Source of the DNA: Luteimonas chenhongjianii
Lineage (GTDB): Bacteria > Pseudomonadota > Gammaproteobacteria > Xanthomonadales > Xanthomonadaceae
Length of the DNA: 64,000 bases
Reading direction: 5' to 3'
NCBI RefSeq assembly: GCF_002327105.1
Contig: NZ_CP023406.1
Span: 124,001-188,000 of the forward strand
Positions 20,702-30,020 of the stretch are shown here, piece by piece. Numbering within the stretch: position 1 is the first letter of the stretch; each line of letters starts with the position of its first letter. The position numbers and the translations under genes are program-made. The notes beneath the pieces are model-generated. The model was not told where the DNA came from and searched no databases. It saw nothing but the letters and a program-made list of their open reading frames with translations.

Positions 20702-21871
20702 TCACTCGCTCGAAGCCAGGCGCGCACGCGCCCGTTCCGCCCGCTGCGAGGCGGACTCACCGGACAACCGGCTGAACAGACCCAGCGCACGCTCGCGTTC
20801 TTCGCTGAAGCCATACCAGGCGAGACCCATCACCCCGAACATCGACAGCAGCACCGGGTTCGGCACGTCGGCGCGCATTCCCTGCCCGACCAGAAAGCCG
20901 CAGCCAAGCGTGAACAGGCACAACAGCAGCACCGTGCGGCCGACGCTGACCCCCGCATCGATCATCAGGTGGTGGATGTGGTTGCGATCGGGATGGAAAG
21001 GTGATCTGCGCATGCGGATGCGCCGCGCCATCACCACCAGCGTGTCCATCACCGGCACGGGCAGCAGCCACAGCGCCAGTACCGGGCTCACCGGATGGCC
21101 GGCGTTCTGGGTGAGGCGGAACGAGAACCAGGCCACCACGAGCCCGAGAAAGGCACTTCCACTGTTGCCCATGAACAGACGTGCACGTGGGCGCCATGGC
21201 GATCGCATGTTGAACATCAGGAAACCTGCCACCGCACCCATCAGCAGCATCATCCGCTCGGCGATGACGTCATTGCCTGCGTACAGGGCCGCAGCCCCAA
21301 GCATCAGCAGCGCACACCAGACCAGGGCGCCGGCCAAGCCGTCGACGCCATCGATCATGTTGATCGCGTTGATCAGGCCAACGGTGGCGAACACGGTGAA
21401 CGGGACCGACAGCGCACCAAGTGCCATCGAATCCAGACCCAGGGCCGGCCCCAGCTGCGCAACGCGCACGCCACTGGCGTAGACCATGATGAGAGCCGCC
21501 ACGACCTGTGACAGGATCCGCCAGTACCAGCGGACGTCGTAGATGTCGTCCAGCACGCCGATGCCGATCAGGACCGCGGCGGCGGCGGCGAAGCCCCAGA
21601 AACCATCTCCCACCACAGGCGAGCCGACCGCCGCGACCAGTACGCCGGCCACCATGGCCAGGCCCCCGGTTACGGGTGTCGGCATCGAATGATTCTTCCG
21701 CCCACGCGGATGGTCGACGAGTCGCAACTTCGGAGCCAGCGGTGTGAGCAACCACAGGGCAAGCGTCGTCGCGGCGAAGGCAGCCAATGCCGATAGCCAG
21801 TCGAGCCGTGCGACCAGATCGAATGCCACTAGCCAGCTCCTGACGGAGACCTTTTGCAGCGCAACGTACAT
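20702..21871 (-). CDS. WecA/MraY-type undecaprenyl-phosphate sugar-1-phosphate transferase
   Basis: A 389-residue polytopic membrane enzyme expected to start polysaccharide synthesis by placing a HexNAc-1-phosphate on undecaprenyl phosphate. Family motifs are in order: VDHPRGRKNHSMPTPVTGG (52-70), DDIYD (108-112), NMIDGVDGLAG (161-171, catalytic Asp), FMGNSGSAFLG (233-243) and the cytoplasmic HPDRNHIHH loop (293-301). The last motif marks WecA-type rather than MraY enzymes. It is the last gene of the polysaccharide locus and has its own AT-rich upstream region, so it may also be transcribed independently. The specificity (GlcNAc or GalNAc) cannot be read. Confidence 0.9.
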   Translation of the reverse strand: MYVALQKVSVRSWLVAFDLVARLDWLSALAAFAATTLALWLLTPLAPKLRLVDHPRGRKNHSMPTPVTGGLAMVAGVLVAAVGSPVVGDGFWGFAAAAAVLIGIGVLDDIYDVRWYWRILSQVVAALIMVYASGVRVAQLGPALGLDSMALGALSVPFTVFATVGLINAINMIDGVDGLAGALVWCALLMLGAAALYAGNDVIAERMMLLMGAVAGFLMFNMRSPWRPRARLFMGNSGSAFLGLVVAWFSFRLTQNAGHPVSPVLALWLLPVPVMDTLVVMARRIRMRRSPFHPDRNHIHHLMIDAGVSVGRTVLLLCLFTLGCGFLVGQGMRADVPNPVLLSMFGVMGLAWYGFSEERERALGLFSRLSGESASQRAERARARLASSE

Positions 21872-21994
21872 TCAGGACCGAGACGGTCGCGAGAAAATCA
21901 GGTTGCAACACCGCTATTTACCTTTTGATAATCCACTTAATGCGATCCGCCACGCGCATGATTAACCATTCAGTTGCCCGTGGGCGAGGACCTA
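21872..21994 (-). promoter_or_regulatory. AT-rich upstream region of the initiating transferase gene, possible promoter
   Basis: About 75 bases (21893-21968) between the VanZ stop and the transferase start are strikingly AT-rich for this genome and include TAAATA and TTATCAAAAGG on the coding strand. No -35 element with good spacing was found, so this is a candidate only. Confidence 0.3.
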
Positions 21995-22474
21995 TTACCG
22001 GGCCGGCGGCCGGGCCTGGCCATGCTTCAGCAGATATCGCGCCGCGACTGCGATCAACACGCCGCACACGCCGCCGGCCACGTTGAAGGCCGCGTCGCCA
22101 AAGCCGGCCTCACGTCCGTCCGCAAGCCACTGCGCCAGTTCTGCGCCGATCCCAAGGCATGCAATCAGCAACAGTCCGGGCCAGCCTCGCAATCCTGCCC
22201 GGCCGACCCAGATCAGCAGGCCAAGCCACGCGAATGCGATGACGTGGATCCATTCCGGGGGATCGAGCGGCGTCGTCCGGGTCAGGGCATACAGGCGATG
22301 GACATGGTCCATGCCCACCCAATCACCCAGCATCCCGGTCGGCAGGAACAGAAGCGCCGACACCGCAAGCGCAGAGGCCACCAGCATGCAGGCGATCGCC
22401 GGATGGCTTCCACGCGCAAGCAGGACCGCCAGGGCGATGGCCATCACCGCCAGCAGGAGCTCGGCGGCAGTCAC
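21995..22474 (-). CDS. VanZ family protein
   Basis: A 159-residue membrane protein with four to five helices. The conserved core is HVIAFAWLGLLIWVGR (about 78-93) and a C-terminal GDAAFNVAGGVCGVLIA block, the usual DxxxNxxGxxxG of VanZ-like proteins. Its start overlaps the glycosyltransferase stop by four bases. VanZ-like proteins occur often in polysaccharide loci without known function; no teicoplanin-resistance role is implied. Confidence 0.85.
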   Translation of the reverse strand: MTAAELLLAVMAIALAVLLARGSHPAIACMLVASALAVSALLFLPTGMLGDWVGMDHVHRLYALTRTTPLDPPEWIHVIAFAWLGLLIWVGRAGLRGWPGLLLIACLGIGAELAQWLADGREAGFGDAAFNVAGGVCGVLIAVAARYLLKHGQARPPAR

Positions 22475-23622
22475 GGTGCGCGCCGGACGTCCCGATACAC
22501 GGCCATCGTCCGTTCGATCACGATCTGTTCGTTGAACTCCGCCAGCGCCTTGGCGCGGGCCGCCTTGCCGAGCCGGGCCGCAAGCGCCGGATCATCGTGC
22601 AAACGCGCGATCGCGCAAGCGAGCGCCTCCGCGTCGCGCGCTTTCACGAGCAGACCGTCGACGCCGTCGGTCACGACCTGCCGGCAACCGGGGACGTCGG
22701 TGGTGACCAGCGGAAGTGCACACGCCGCCGCTTCGATGAGGCCCTTGGGCAGGCCTTCGCGGTAGCTTGGCAGCACCACCATGTCGACCGACGCAAACAG
22801 CGCGGCCATGTCGTCCACGTGACCCAGCCACTGGAGGACGCCTTCGGCGACCCATCCGCGCACTGTGGCCTCAGGCACTGCGGCTGGATTTCCGGCATCG
22901 GAATCACCTGCGAGCAGGAACTCGATCGCTCGCCCCTCACCCCGGAGACGGCGTGCGGCGGAAACGTACTCGGCCAGGCCCTTGTCCCATAGCAGGCGCG
23001 CGGCAAGCAGCACGCGCAGCGGCCGACCGGTCACTGGAGATGGCCTGGAGAGAAAGCGCGAGCAGTCCACGCCGGAACCCGGTATCAGGTGGACGCGAGC
23101 CGAGTCCACCAGGCCCGCCTCCGCAAACAGGGCCACATCGTCCGGATTCTGCAGGACCAGGCGAGCCCCCGGCCCGCCGAGGGCCAGCCGCAGCAATTCC
23201 CGCACCAGCGGGCGCAGCATCCGCGCCTTGAGGGAATCACTGATGAAGACGTAGCCCATTCCCGCAACGGCATTCACCCGGACAGGCACCCCGGCAAGAC
23301 GGGCGGCAAGCGAGCCATACACCGCGCATTTGATGGTGAACCCATGCACGATGTCGGGCCGCTCCCGCCGCAGCACGCGCACCAGATACATGAGCAACAT
23401 CGCCTCGCGCAGCGGGTCCAGGCTGCCCCGATCCATCGGCACGGCCTGCCAACGCAGGCCGAGGGCGCGCAGCTTTTCGCCGTATGCGCCATCCGGCGAG
23501 ATCAGCAACACCTCGTCCCCCGCGTCGCGCAGTGCCAGCGCCAGGGAGCGTCGAAAGTTGTAGAGGTACCAGTCGGTATTGGCGAAGAGAACTATCCTGC
23601 GCCCGGGCATGTCGTGCGACAT
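22471..23622 (-). CDS. Glycosyltransferase family 4 protein (PglA-like)
   Basis: A 383-residue GT-B glycosyltransferase. The N-terminal half begins IVLFANTDWYLYNFRRSLALAL and has the MGYVFISDS stretch of the PglA/WbnK-like group. The C-terminal half contains VLLAARLLWDKGLAEYV and the EX7E element in SYREGLPKGLIEAAACALP, the sugar-nucleotide phosphate site. It precedes the VanZ and initiating transferase genes and follows a 342-base gap, so it may start a separate three-gene unit. It probably adds the second sugar to the lipid-linked starter; donor unknown. Confidence 0.9.
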   Translation of the reverse strand: MSHDMPGRRIVLFANTDWYLYNFRRSLALALRDAGDEVLLISPDGAYGEKLRALGLRWQAVPMDRGSLDPLREAMLLMYLVRVLRRERPDIVHGFTIKCAVYGSLAARLAGVPVRVNAVAGMGYVFISDSLKARMLRPLVRELLRLALGGPGARLVLQNPDDVALFAEAGLVDSARVHLIPGSGVDCSRFLSRPSPVTGRPLRVLLAARLLWDKGLAEYVSAARRLRGEGRAIEFLLAGDSDAGNPAAVPEATVRGWVAEGVLQWLGHVDDMAALFASVDMVVLPSYREGLPKGLIEAAACALPLVTTDVPGCRQVVTDGVDGLLVKARDAEALACAIARLHDDPALAARLGKAARAKALAEFNEQIVIERTMAVYRDVRRAP

Positions 23623-23964
23623 CAGCCTTGCTCTCCCAGTGCTGCGCGAGGTGACCGGAATGCCAGCAGCCGTGGCCGCCGGAGCGATGTTGCGCCGGCG
23701 CAGTTACTCGGAGGTATCAGCCAGCAACAGGTAATACGGCGTGACGGTCAACACCCGGGCGCGGCTGACCGGAGCGCTGCGATCGGAAGCAGCAGCATCT
23801 GTGTGGAATGTCGTGCCGATGACCAGCCGTCTTACGAATGCCCAGACCCGCTGCCGAGCGCATTCAGTCAATGCAGCGCAAGCCGGCGCAGCAACGTCCC
23901 GATTCTGTCGATGGCACGCTACCCGGGAGATGATGCTCAACGGGTGTGCGCTCCGCATGGATTT
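23623..23964. other. Intergenic region between acyltransferase and glycosyltransferase genes
   Basis: This is the longest gap inside the polysaccharide locus. A minus-strand frame at 23704-23958 exists but has no family resemblance or ribosome site. Nothing resembling a JUMPstart element was seen. It is a plausible place for an internal promoter for the downstream three genes. Confidence 0.5.
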
Positions 23965-25116
23965 TTATCCTCGAGATCCTGCCGACTCATAACGGTCGGA
24001 AATATCGCGTCCGCGGCGGATCAGGGGATGCTCGAAGAACCTCCATGAGATTCTCCCAGCCATGAACGTGATGGCAGCGACCGCCACCGACAGCCCGAGC
24101 ACACCCGCTGCGGAAGCCACTTGGGGAGGGAGGACTCTGACCAGCGCCGCGATCACGAAACCATGAAACAGATAAACAAAATAGGAAACCAGTCCCAGAC
24201 TGGCGAACCATCGCGTCACCGGCCACAATCTGTTGTCTGGGCGGCCCACCACGCAAAGCACCAGCCAAGCCGAGGCGCAAGCAATCGCCGTGTAACCGAC
24301 GGTAGCCACGAGCACGGTCTCGCGACTGATAAACGCACACGCCGCGACGACGGCGAGCCACGCGATCCATGGGATCCACACCGGCACGGTCAATCGCTGC
24401 TTCGTGTCTTGACGCAGCGTCGCCATCACGCCGCCCATGGCGATGGCATCAACCCTGCCTGGCGCGAAGTAATACAGCGTGATCGGCTCCAATGCGAAGA
24501 GGGCGATGCACACCACCCGAACGATAAGCGCGCATACCACGATCCATCTCAACAGCGTGGTGAAGGCCGGCCGGCTTGCGATGAAGAGTACGCCGAACAG
24601 CAGGTACGCGAACTCCTCTACTGAAACCGACCACGTGATCGTGTAAGGAACGCCATTCTCGCCCCACAACGGAATCGCCCACGCGGTCAGGAGCAGGAAG
24701 TTGACCCATATCCTGTGGAGCACGCCATCCTCGTGTCCGACGGCGATCGCTGCGAGCAGGTACAACACCACCGCGACCATGTAGATGGGGACTATCCGGA
24801 AGAATCGCCGGATGTAGAAAGGTCGAAGCGATGCGCCCCGAGGGTATCGCAGGAGAATCGTCGTGATCAGAAAGCCGCTGATTCCGAAGAACAGGTCAAC
24901 GCCGGCCCACCCGATTGCGGCAATGAGCTTCGCCACGAGCGAATGTCGAGTTTCAGGGAACTGGAACCACACGTGATGGACTATGACCAGAGCGATGGCC
25001 ACTCCGCGGAGGGCGTCCAGGGGCATGAAACGGCGTGGCTCGTTCGTTGCGGCCTCGCCAGTGGAAGGCCAGGTCCGCGTCACGCTGCCGTGCGGATCAC
25101 CGATCGTCGCAGTCAT
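23965..25116 (-). CDS. Acyltransferase 3 family protein (OafA/YrhL-like)
   Basis: A 383-residue inner-membrane O-acyltransferase with about ten helices. The family signature near the start is RFMPLDALRGVAIALVIVHHVW, with catalytic-type His residues, followed by GVDLFFGISGFLI and RFFRIVPIY. No C-terminal SGNH domain is present. It should acetylate or otherwise acylate the polysaccharide repeat unit. It overlaps the polymerase gene by four bases. Confidence 0.92.
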   Translation of the reverse strand: MTATIGDPHGSVTRTWPSTGEAATNEPRRFMPLDALRGVAIALVIVHHVWFQFPETRHSLVAKLIAAIGWAGVDLFFGISGFLITTILLRYPRGASLRPFYIRRFFRIVPIYMVAVVLYLLAAIAVGHEDGVLHRIWVNFLLLTAWAIPLWGENGVPYTITWSVSVEEFAYLLFGVLFIASRPAFTTLLRWIVVCALIVRVVCIALFALEPITLYYFAPGRVDAIAMGGVMATLRQDTKQRLTVPVWIPWIAWLAVVAACAFISRETVLVATVGYTAIACASAWLVLCVVGRPDNRLWPVTRWFASLGLVSYFVYLFHGFVIAALVRVLPPQVASAAGVLGLSVAVAAITFMAGRISWRFFEHPLIRRGRDISDRYESAGSRG

Positions 25117-26183
25117 TTCGGCAGGTCAAGCTCTGAGGAGCGAAGAAACAGCGCGTTCTGGTATGGAAAGTAGGTGAACGCCGTGTTGGAAAGTGCCAAC
25201 CATGCGACAAGGACCGCTCCCAGGCCCACCGCGCAACCGATCCGCGCCAATGCCCGGCCAGGCCCCTCGCGCATCACTTGTGGAAGGTACGCGATGAAAG
25301 TGATCGAGATCGGGAAAAGATAGAGCGACATGCGACTGACCGCCACGGTCATGAAAGGCGAGAACGCCAGTAGTGCGAACGCGAGAATGCACAGCTGCTG
25401 GAGCAGGTGCCAGTCGCGGACAAGGCGTGACCAGCGCTTGCGGAAGGCGAGCATGATCCCTGCCGGCACCAGGTTGAGGAGCAGGTGGAACACCGCGCCT
25501 GGCGAGTACGCGCCTTGCGACTGCTCCACGTAGACGGTCGTATACCTTGCCCACGCCCCCTCGGACTTGCTCAACAGCCACAGGCTGGCCACACCGAGGA
25601 AGGCGAGCAGGAAAATCTTTCTCAAGCGGCTCATCTTGATGTCGGCCACTGCAAGCACGAGAAGCAGCAGCGCACTGACGTGGAACAACGCGGCAAGCAG
25701 AATCCATGCCGCCCTGCGGGCGATGCCCAGCCGCTCCCATTGGGACATGGCGTACATGACGATCCCGATGGCGATGCCCTGCCGGTTCGCGCTCATGACT
25801 GCAACAATCACCAGGAATGGCATCGCCGCGGCCAGCGCCAGCCATCGATTCGGTTGCTTTGCGCAGTAGGAGAACAGGCCGAAGAAGAAGATCGCCGCGC
25901 CCAGCAGATTGACCCCGTAGACCCCCCAGCCCAGCTGCGCGGAAAGCCATGTCAGCAGCGAGTACATCGGCTCCATCATCCGAGCCGCCTCGAGCGGCGG
26001 CATCCCGTTGATGCGCTCCGTCAGCAGGATGTATCCAGACCAGTCGCCTCCAACCTCATGGCGCAGTCCGACAAAGATGACGAGGATCATGCCTGCAGCG
26101 ATCCAGGCAGCCGGCTGCGTCCTGCGCCAATAGAAAATGGCAGGTATCGCAACGAGGCAGTAGACCAGTATGTATGCGGTCAT
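25113..26183 (-). CDS. EpsG family protein, putative polysaccharide polymerase (Wzy)
   Basis: A 356-residue polytopic protein with around ten helices. The EpsG pattern is seen in VGLRHEVGGDWSGYILLTERI and EPMYSLLTWLSAQLGWGV near the N-terminus. EpsG proteins are Wzy-type polymerases that join flipped repeat units in the periplasm. Neighbouring wzx, wza and wzc complete a Wzx/Wzy pathway. A second O-antigen-ligase/polymerase-like protein is encoded at 37074-38426, so which of the two polymerises the main chain is open. Confidence 0.85.
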   Translation of the reverse strand: MTAYILVYCLVAIPAIFYWRRTQPAAWIAAGMILVIFVGLRHEVGGDWSGYILLTERINGMPPLEAARMMEPMYSLLTWLSAQLGWGVYGVNLLGAAIFFFGLFSYCAKQPNRWLALAAAMPFLVIVAVMSANRQGIAIGIVMYAMSQWERLGIARRAAWILLAALFHVSALLLLVLAVADIKMSRLRKIFLLAFLGVASLWLLSKSEGAWARYTTVYVEQSQGAYSPGAVFHLLLNLVPAGIMLAFRKRWSRLVRDWHLLQQLCILAFALLAFSPFMTVAVSRMSLYLFPISITFIAYLPQVMREGPGRALARIGCAVGLGAVLVAWLALSNTAFTYFPYQNALFLRSSELDLPK

Positions 26184-26189
26184 GGATGT

Positions 26190-28135
26190 TCAGGCCCTTA
26201 GCCTGTCCTCGTTCCAAGCCTGGAACATCAGCACGGACCACAAGCGACTGCCGAACGAGCCTTCGCCGCGCAGGTGCCTTTCCCAGGTGGCACGGATCAC
26301 GCGCGATTCGAGGTACCCCTCGCTGACAAGCCGGCTCTCGTCGAGCAGTGCTTCCGCCCAATCACGCAATGGACCACGCAACCAGTCGTCGATCGGTATC
26401 GCGAAGCCCATCTTCGGGCGATCGATGAGGGCCCGGGGAACATGGCGATCAAGCAGGCCGCGCAGGATCCATTTTCCCTTGCCATGTCGCAGCTTCATCG
26501 ACATCGGAAGCGTCCACGCGAACTCCATGACGTCGCGATCAAGAAACGGCGCCCGCGTTTCCAGCGAAACTGCCATCGCGGCGCGGTCGACTTTCACAAG
26601 GACATCGTCCGGCAGGTAGGTCATCGCGTCCAGTGCCATCATGCGAGCCACGGGGTCGGCGAGCCGGGGCCAGCGCGCGCGGTCTTCCAGCAGGTTTGGC
26701 GGGATCGGGGCCTCACGCGCGGGGAAGTCATTCCCCGGCCACTCGGTGACCAATGCCACGTAGAGGTCATCGATTCCCTGCACGTCACGCATCCGCTGTC
26801 CAAGCTTGTGCGCTTTGTCGCCTGGCAGCCCCACGCCGGCACGCTTCGTCAATGGCCCGATCAGCCTGTTGAGCAAGGACGCGGGCACGGCGGTCAGGCC
26901 CGCGGCCAGGACGGGCCTGAGTCGTGCCGGAATGCGCTCCATCTGCCGCCACACCGAAGGCCCCAGGAAGTACCTGTTGTAGCCGCCGAAGAACTCGTCT
27001 CCCGCATCGCCGGACAGCGCGACCGCCACGTGCTGCCTGGCGAGCTTCATCACCAGATGGGTTGGTAGCTGGGAAGAGTCCGCGAATGGCTCGTCATACA
27101 TGCTCGGCAACTGCGGTATCAGCCGGAGCGCATCGCCTGCCGACAAGCGCAACTCGGTATGCTCGGTACCCAGATGCGCGGCCACAGCACGTGCGTGCAC
27201 CGCTTCGTCGTAGACCTTCTCGTCGAAGCCGATGGTGAATGTACGCACCGGCCGGCTGCTCTTGGCCTGCATCAACGACGCAACGAGCGACGAATCTATC
27301 CCCCTGAAAGCAATGCGCCGAGTGGAACATCGGCCACCATCTGGCCCCGGACCGCAGCACCGAGGAGACGCTCGAGTTCGTCGAGTGCCTCGACCTCGCT
27401 GCCCGGGAATGGATCGGAGGTCCCGCGCTCGGCGACCTCCGCGAGCGACCAGTAAGCCACCGGGCGCACATGCCGCTCGTCGTGCCGCAGCCGGATCCAG
27501 CTTCCAGGTGGCAGTTTGCAAATGCCGGAGTAAATGGTGTGCGGTCCAGGAACATAGCTGTGGCGCAGCAGCAGCGCGAGCGCGCCGCGGTCCACGCCTG
27601 CGTCGAACGCCGGATGCGCGCGGAGTGCCTTGAGCTCGGAGCCGAACAGGAACGTATCGCCTTGCCAGCCATAGTAGAGCGGCTTCTCTCCGGCGCGGTC
27701 ACGGGCCAGCCAGAGGGTGCACTCCCACCGGTCCCACAGCGCGAGCGCAAACATGCCGACACTGCGCCTCAGGGCCTCCTCGATACCCCATGCATTCACC
27801 GCGGCAAGCAACGTCTCCGTATCCGAATGACCGCGCCATGCAGGGGCGACGCCATCAGCCTCCAGGCGCCTTCTCAGGTCAAGGTGATTGTAGATTTCGC
27901 CGTTGTAGGCCAGGACCCACCGGCCACTTGCAGAGGGCATTGGCTGACGACCAGCGTCGCTGAGGTCGACGATGGCCAGGCGGCGATGCGCCAGCGCCAC
28001 GCCCGCACCGGAATCTACCCAGACCCCCCCATCATCGGGGCCGCGATGGCGAAGGCGGTCGGCCATCGCCGCCGCGATGGCACCACTGTCCGTGCTGCTG
28101 GGGGAACGCGTCCAGAAACCAGTCAGGCCACACAT
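26190..28135 (-). pseudogene. asnB: Asparagine-synthase-like amidotransferase, frameshifted (AsnB/WbpS-like)
   Basis: Two frames together give a full-length class II glutamine amidotransferase/asparagine synthase of about 650 residues. The first (27296-28135) starts MCGLTGF with the Cys2 nucleophile, has a complete GATase_2 domain and reads to LLSGG, then meets TAG. The second frame, continuing to 26190, resumes at IDSSLVASL. The break is in the run of five G (C on the plus strand, 27300-27304): adding one G restores SGGIDSS, the ATP-pyrophosphatase loop. The C-terminal domain is otherwise intact (ALSGDAGDEFFGGYNRY, MGFAIPIDDWLRG). In loci that make UDP-GalNAcA such proteins (WbpS-like) amidate the uronic acid. 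It may be a sequencing error, true pseudogene or phase-off state. Confidence 0.85.
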
Positions 28136-29193
28136 GGTGTCCCTCCCTGTGCAGCGTTGCGAAGTGTTTCGGCCAGTATGGGGACGTGCAGATGCAGCGA
28201 GTAGTGCGCGACGGCGCGCTCCCTGCCGGCCTGCCCCATCTGCCGGGCGAGTTCGCGGTCGTCACGGAGCCGGCGGAGGGCATCAGTCCACTGCTCCGGC
28301 GTTGTCGCCAGGAAGCCGCAGCCCCCTTGCAGGACATCGGTGTTCGCGCCGACCGGGGAGCCGATCGCCGGGACGCCGCAAGCCATGTACTGGATCAGTT
28401 TGAACGCGCACTTCCCCCGTGCCCAGTCATCGTCCGGAAGCGGCATGACCCCCACGTCAAAGGTGTTGATGAGCTCGACCTCCGAGGCCTCGCTCCAGGG
28501 AATCTCGCACACGTCGACGCCCGCAATCGCGGGCGCCGGACCACCCACGACAACGAGCCGGACGGGCCCCTCCCGCCCCAGCAGGCTCAGCGGCTCTATG
28601 AGCTGATCCAGATAAGGCGCCGTGGAAGGGGAGCCGATCCAGCCCACCGTGTAGATTCGACTCGCCTGGCGCGGCGCCGGGACGTATCGATCCGTGTCCA
28701 CGACCGTTGGCAGGAGCGTGCTGCGCGGATTCAACGCGGAGGCGTAGCGATGGAGCGTCCGGTTGCCGGCAGTGACCGCGGCGGCGTTCCGGACCACGAC
28801 GTCGAACTTGCCTCCAAGCACGCGGTCGAGCACGCCGAGCCCGCCCCTGCGGTACTTCAGGTAGAACGCATCGTCGAAGTCATAGACATAGGGCGTGGAC
28901 CCCAGCAGCCTCCGCTCCAACCAGCCCGGCATGAGGGGGTACAGCTCGCAGTGCAGCATCGCGACGTCGTGCCGCTGATCGCGCAGGTGGCCGAGGCGAT
29001 GCAGACCCTTCGCCAGCATCCCGGCCAGCGGCAGGCGCCCACCGCTGAAGCGCCGGCGAAGGTACTCGTCATCGAGCAGCGACCTGACTTCGAGCGCGAT
29101 GCCGTGCCCCGCCAGACCAGGCACGTACTGGCCAAGGCGATAGCGCGTGCTGGCCGCCAGAGGGCCGTACAACGCGAGGCCCAGGACGCGCAT
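28123..29193 (-). CDS. Glycosyltransferase (GT-B, family 4/1-like)
   Basis: A 356-residue glycosyltransferase. ATG 29193 is chosen since it shares its A with the stop of the upstream methyltransferase (TGATG); an in-frame start 24 bases earlier would overlap more. The N-terminal domain contains YVYDFDDAFYLKYRR, a pattern common in this group, and the C-terminal domain holds YTVGWIGSPSTAPYL and CAFKLIQYMACGVPAIGSPVG, where the EX7E motif is replaced by K-x-x-x-Y/M as often seen in polysaccharide loci. Its end overlaps asnB by 13 bases. Confidence 0.88.
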   Translation of the reverse strand: MRVLGLALYGPLAASTRYRLGQYVPGLAGHGIALEVRSLLDDEYLRRRFSGGRLPLAGMLAKGLHRLGHLRDQRHDVAMLHCELYPLMPGWLERRLLGSTPYVYDFDDAFYLKYRRGGLGVLDRVLGGKFDVVVRNAAAVTAGNRTLHRYASALNPRSTLLPTVVDTDRYVPAPRQASRIYTVGWIGSPSTAPYLDQLIEPLSLLGREGPVRLVVVGGPAPAIAGVDVCEIPWSEASEVELINTFDVGVMPLPDDDWARGKCAFKLIQYMACGVPAIGSPVGANTDVLQGGCGFLATTPEQWTDALRRLRDDRELARQMGQAGRERAVAHYSLHLHVPILAETLRNAAQGGTPCVA

Positions 29194-30020
29194 CACCGCT
29201 TGACCCCAACCGCGCACCAGTACGGCGCGTTGTCCGAGAAGCGGATGTCGACCAGGCCTGCCGCGACCATCATCCCCTCGACCTGGTCCCGGGTGAAACG
29301 CTGCTCCAGCGGGGTCCCGAAGCGATCCCTGGAGTCCGTCCGCATCGTGTACCAGCTGCGGCTCCGGTAGTAGGACAGGGGCACGTTCGACACGTCATAC
29401 CCGAGCGCCTCCAGCAGCATCGAGGTTCGCGCCAGCGGGTAATAGACCAGCAGGGCGATCGTATCGGTGACCAGATGCTTCGGCGCTGGCGGCAGTCGCT
29501 GGACAAGGCGCCGCACGTGGTCGGAGCACTGCCACGCCAGCCGGAAAGCAGCGCCGCGGTTGTCCATGGCGTAGTACAGGTACACCAGGAATGGCGCACC
29601 CGGCTTGAGCATCGCGACACAGGAGCGGATGGCTTGGGCTGTGTCCGGAACATGATGGAGGACCCCGAGCGAGTAGCCGAAATCCTGGCTGCCTGCGGGC
29701 AGCACCCCGTCGTCCACCGACGCCTGGTGCAGGCTCACGTTCCCGACGGCGGAGAGGCGGCTGCGTGCAACGTCGATCGCCGACGATGGGTCGATGCAAT
29801 GCAGGTGGCCGACACGCGGCGCCACGAGAGTTGCCCACCGGCCCGAGCCACAGCCCATGTCGAAGCCTGAAGCGCCTGCAGGAAGCGCATCCCATGGGAA
29901 GACGGAGAAGTAGTCCTGGAAGATCTTCCTTGCTTCTTCTTCCCCCATCGCCGACTGGTCGAACCTCGACCACTCGTCGCCGAAGCTTTGCACGGTGAGA
30001 TCGTCGATATTTTTCTTCAT
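29193..30020 (-). CDS. Class I SAM-dependent methyltransferase
   Basis: A 275-residue cytoplasmic methyltransferase with a Rossmann core. Motif I is GFDMGCGSGRWATLVAP, the following acidic loop is HCIDPS, and the post-motif LGVLHHVPDTAQAI is typical of Methyltransf_11/25 proteins. It sits between two glycosyltransferases, overlapping one by four bases and the other by one, so it most likely methylates a sugar nucleotide or a lipid-linked intermediate. The N-terminal segment VQSFGDEWSRFDQSAMGEEE is common among methyltransferases of O-antigen clusters. Confidence 0.9.
   Translation of the reverse strand: MKKNIDDLTVQSFGDEWSRFDQSAMGEEEARKIFQDYFSVFPWDALPAGASGFDMGCGSGRWATLVAPRVGHLHCIDPSSAIDVARSRLSAVGNVSLHQASVDDGVLPAGSQDFGYSLGVLHHVPDTAQAIRSCVAMLKPGAPFLVYLYYAMDNRGAAFRLAWQCSDHVRRLVQRLPPAPKHLVTDTIALLVYYPLARTSMLLEALGYDVSNVPLSYYRSRSWYTMRTDSRDRFGTPLEQRFTRDQVEGMMVAAGLVDIRFSDNAPYWCAVGVKR

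Noticed and set aside
23704-23958. Open frame of 84 codons in the gap of the polysaccharide locus
   Set aside because: No recognisable content or start signal.
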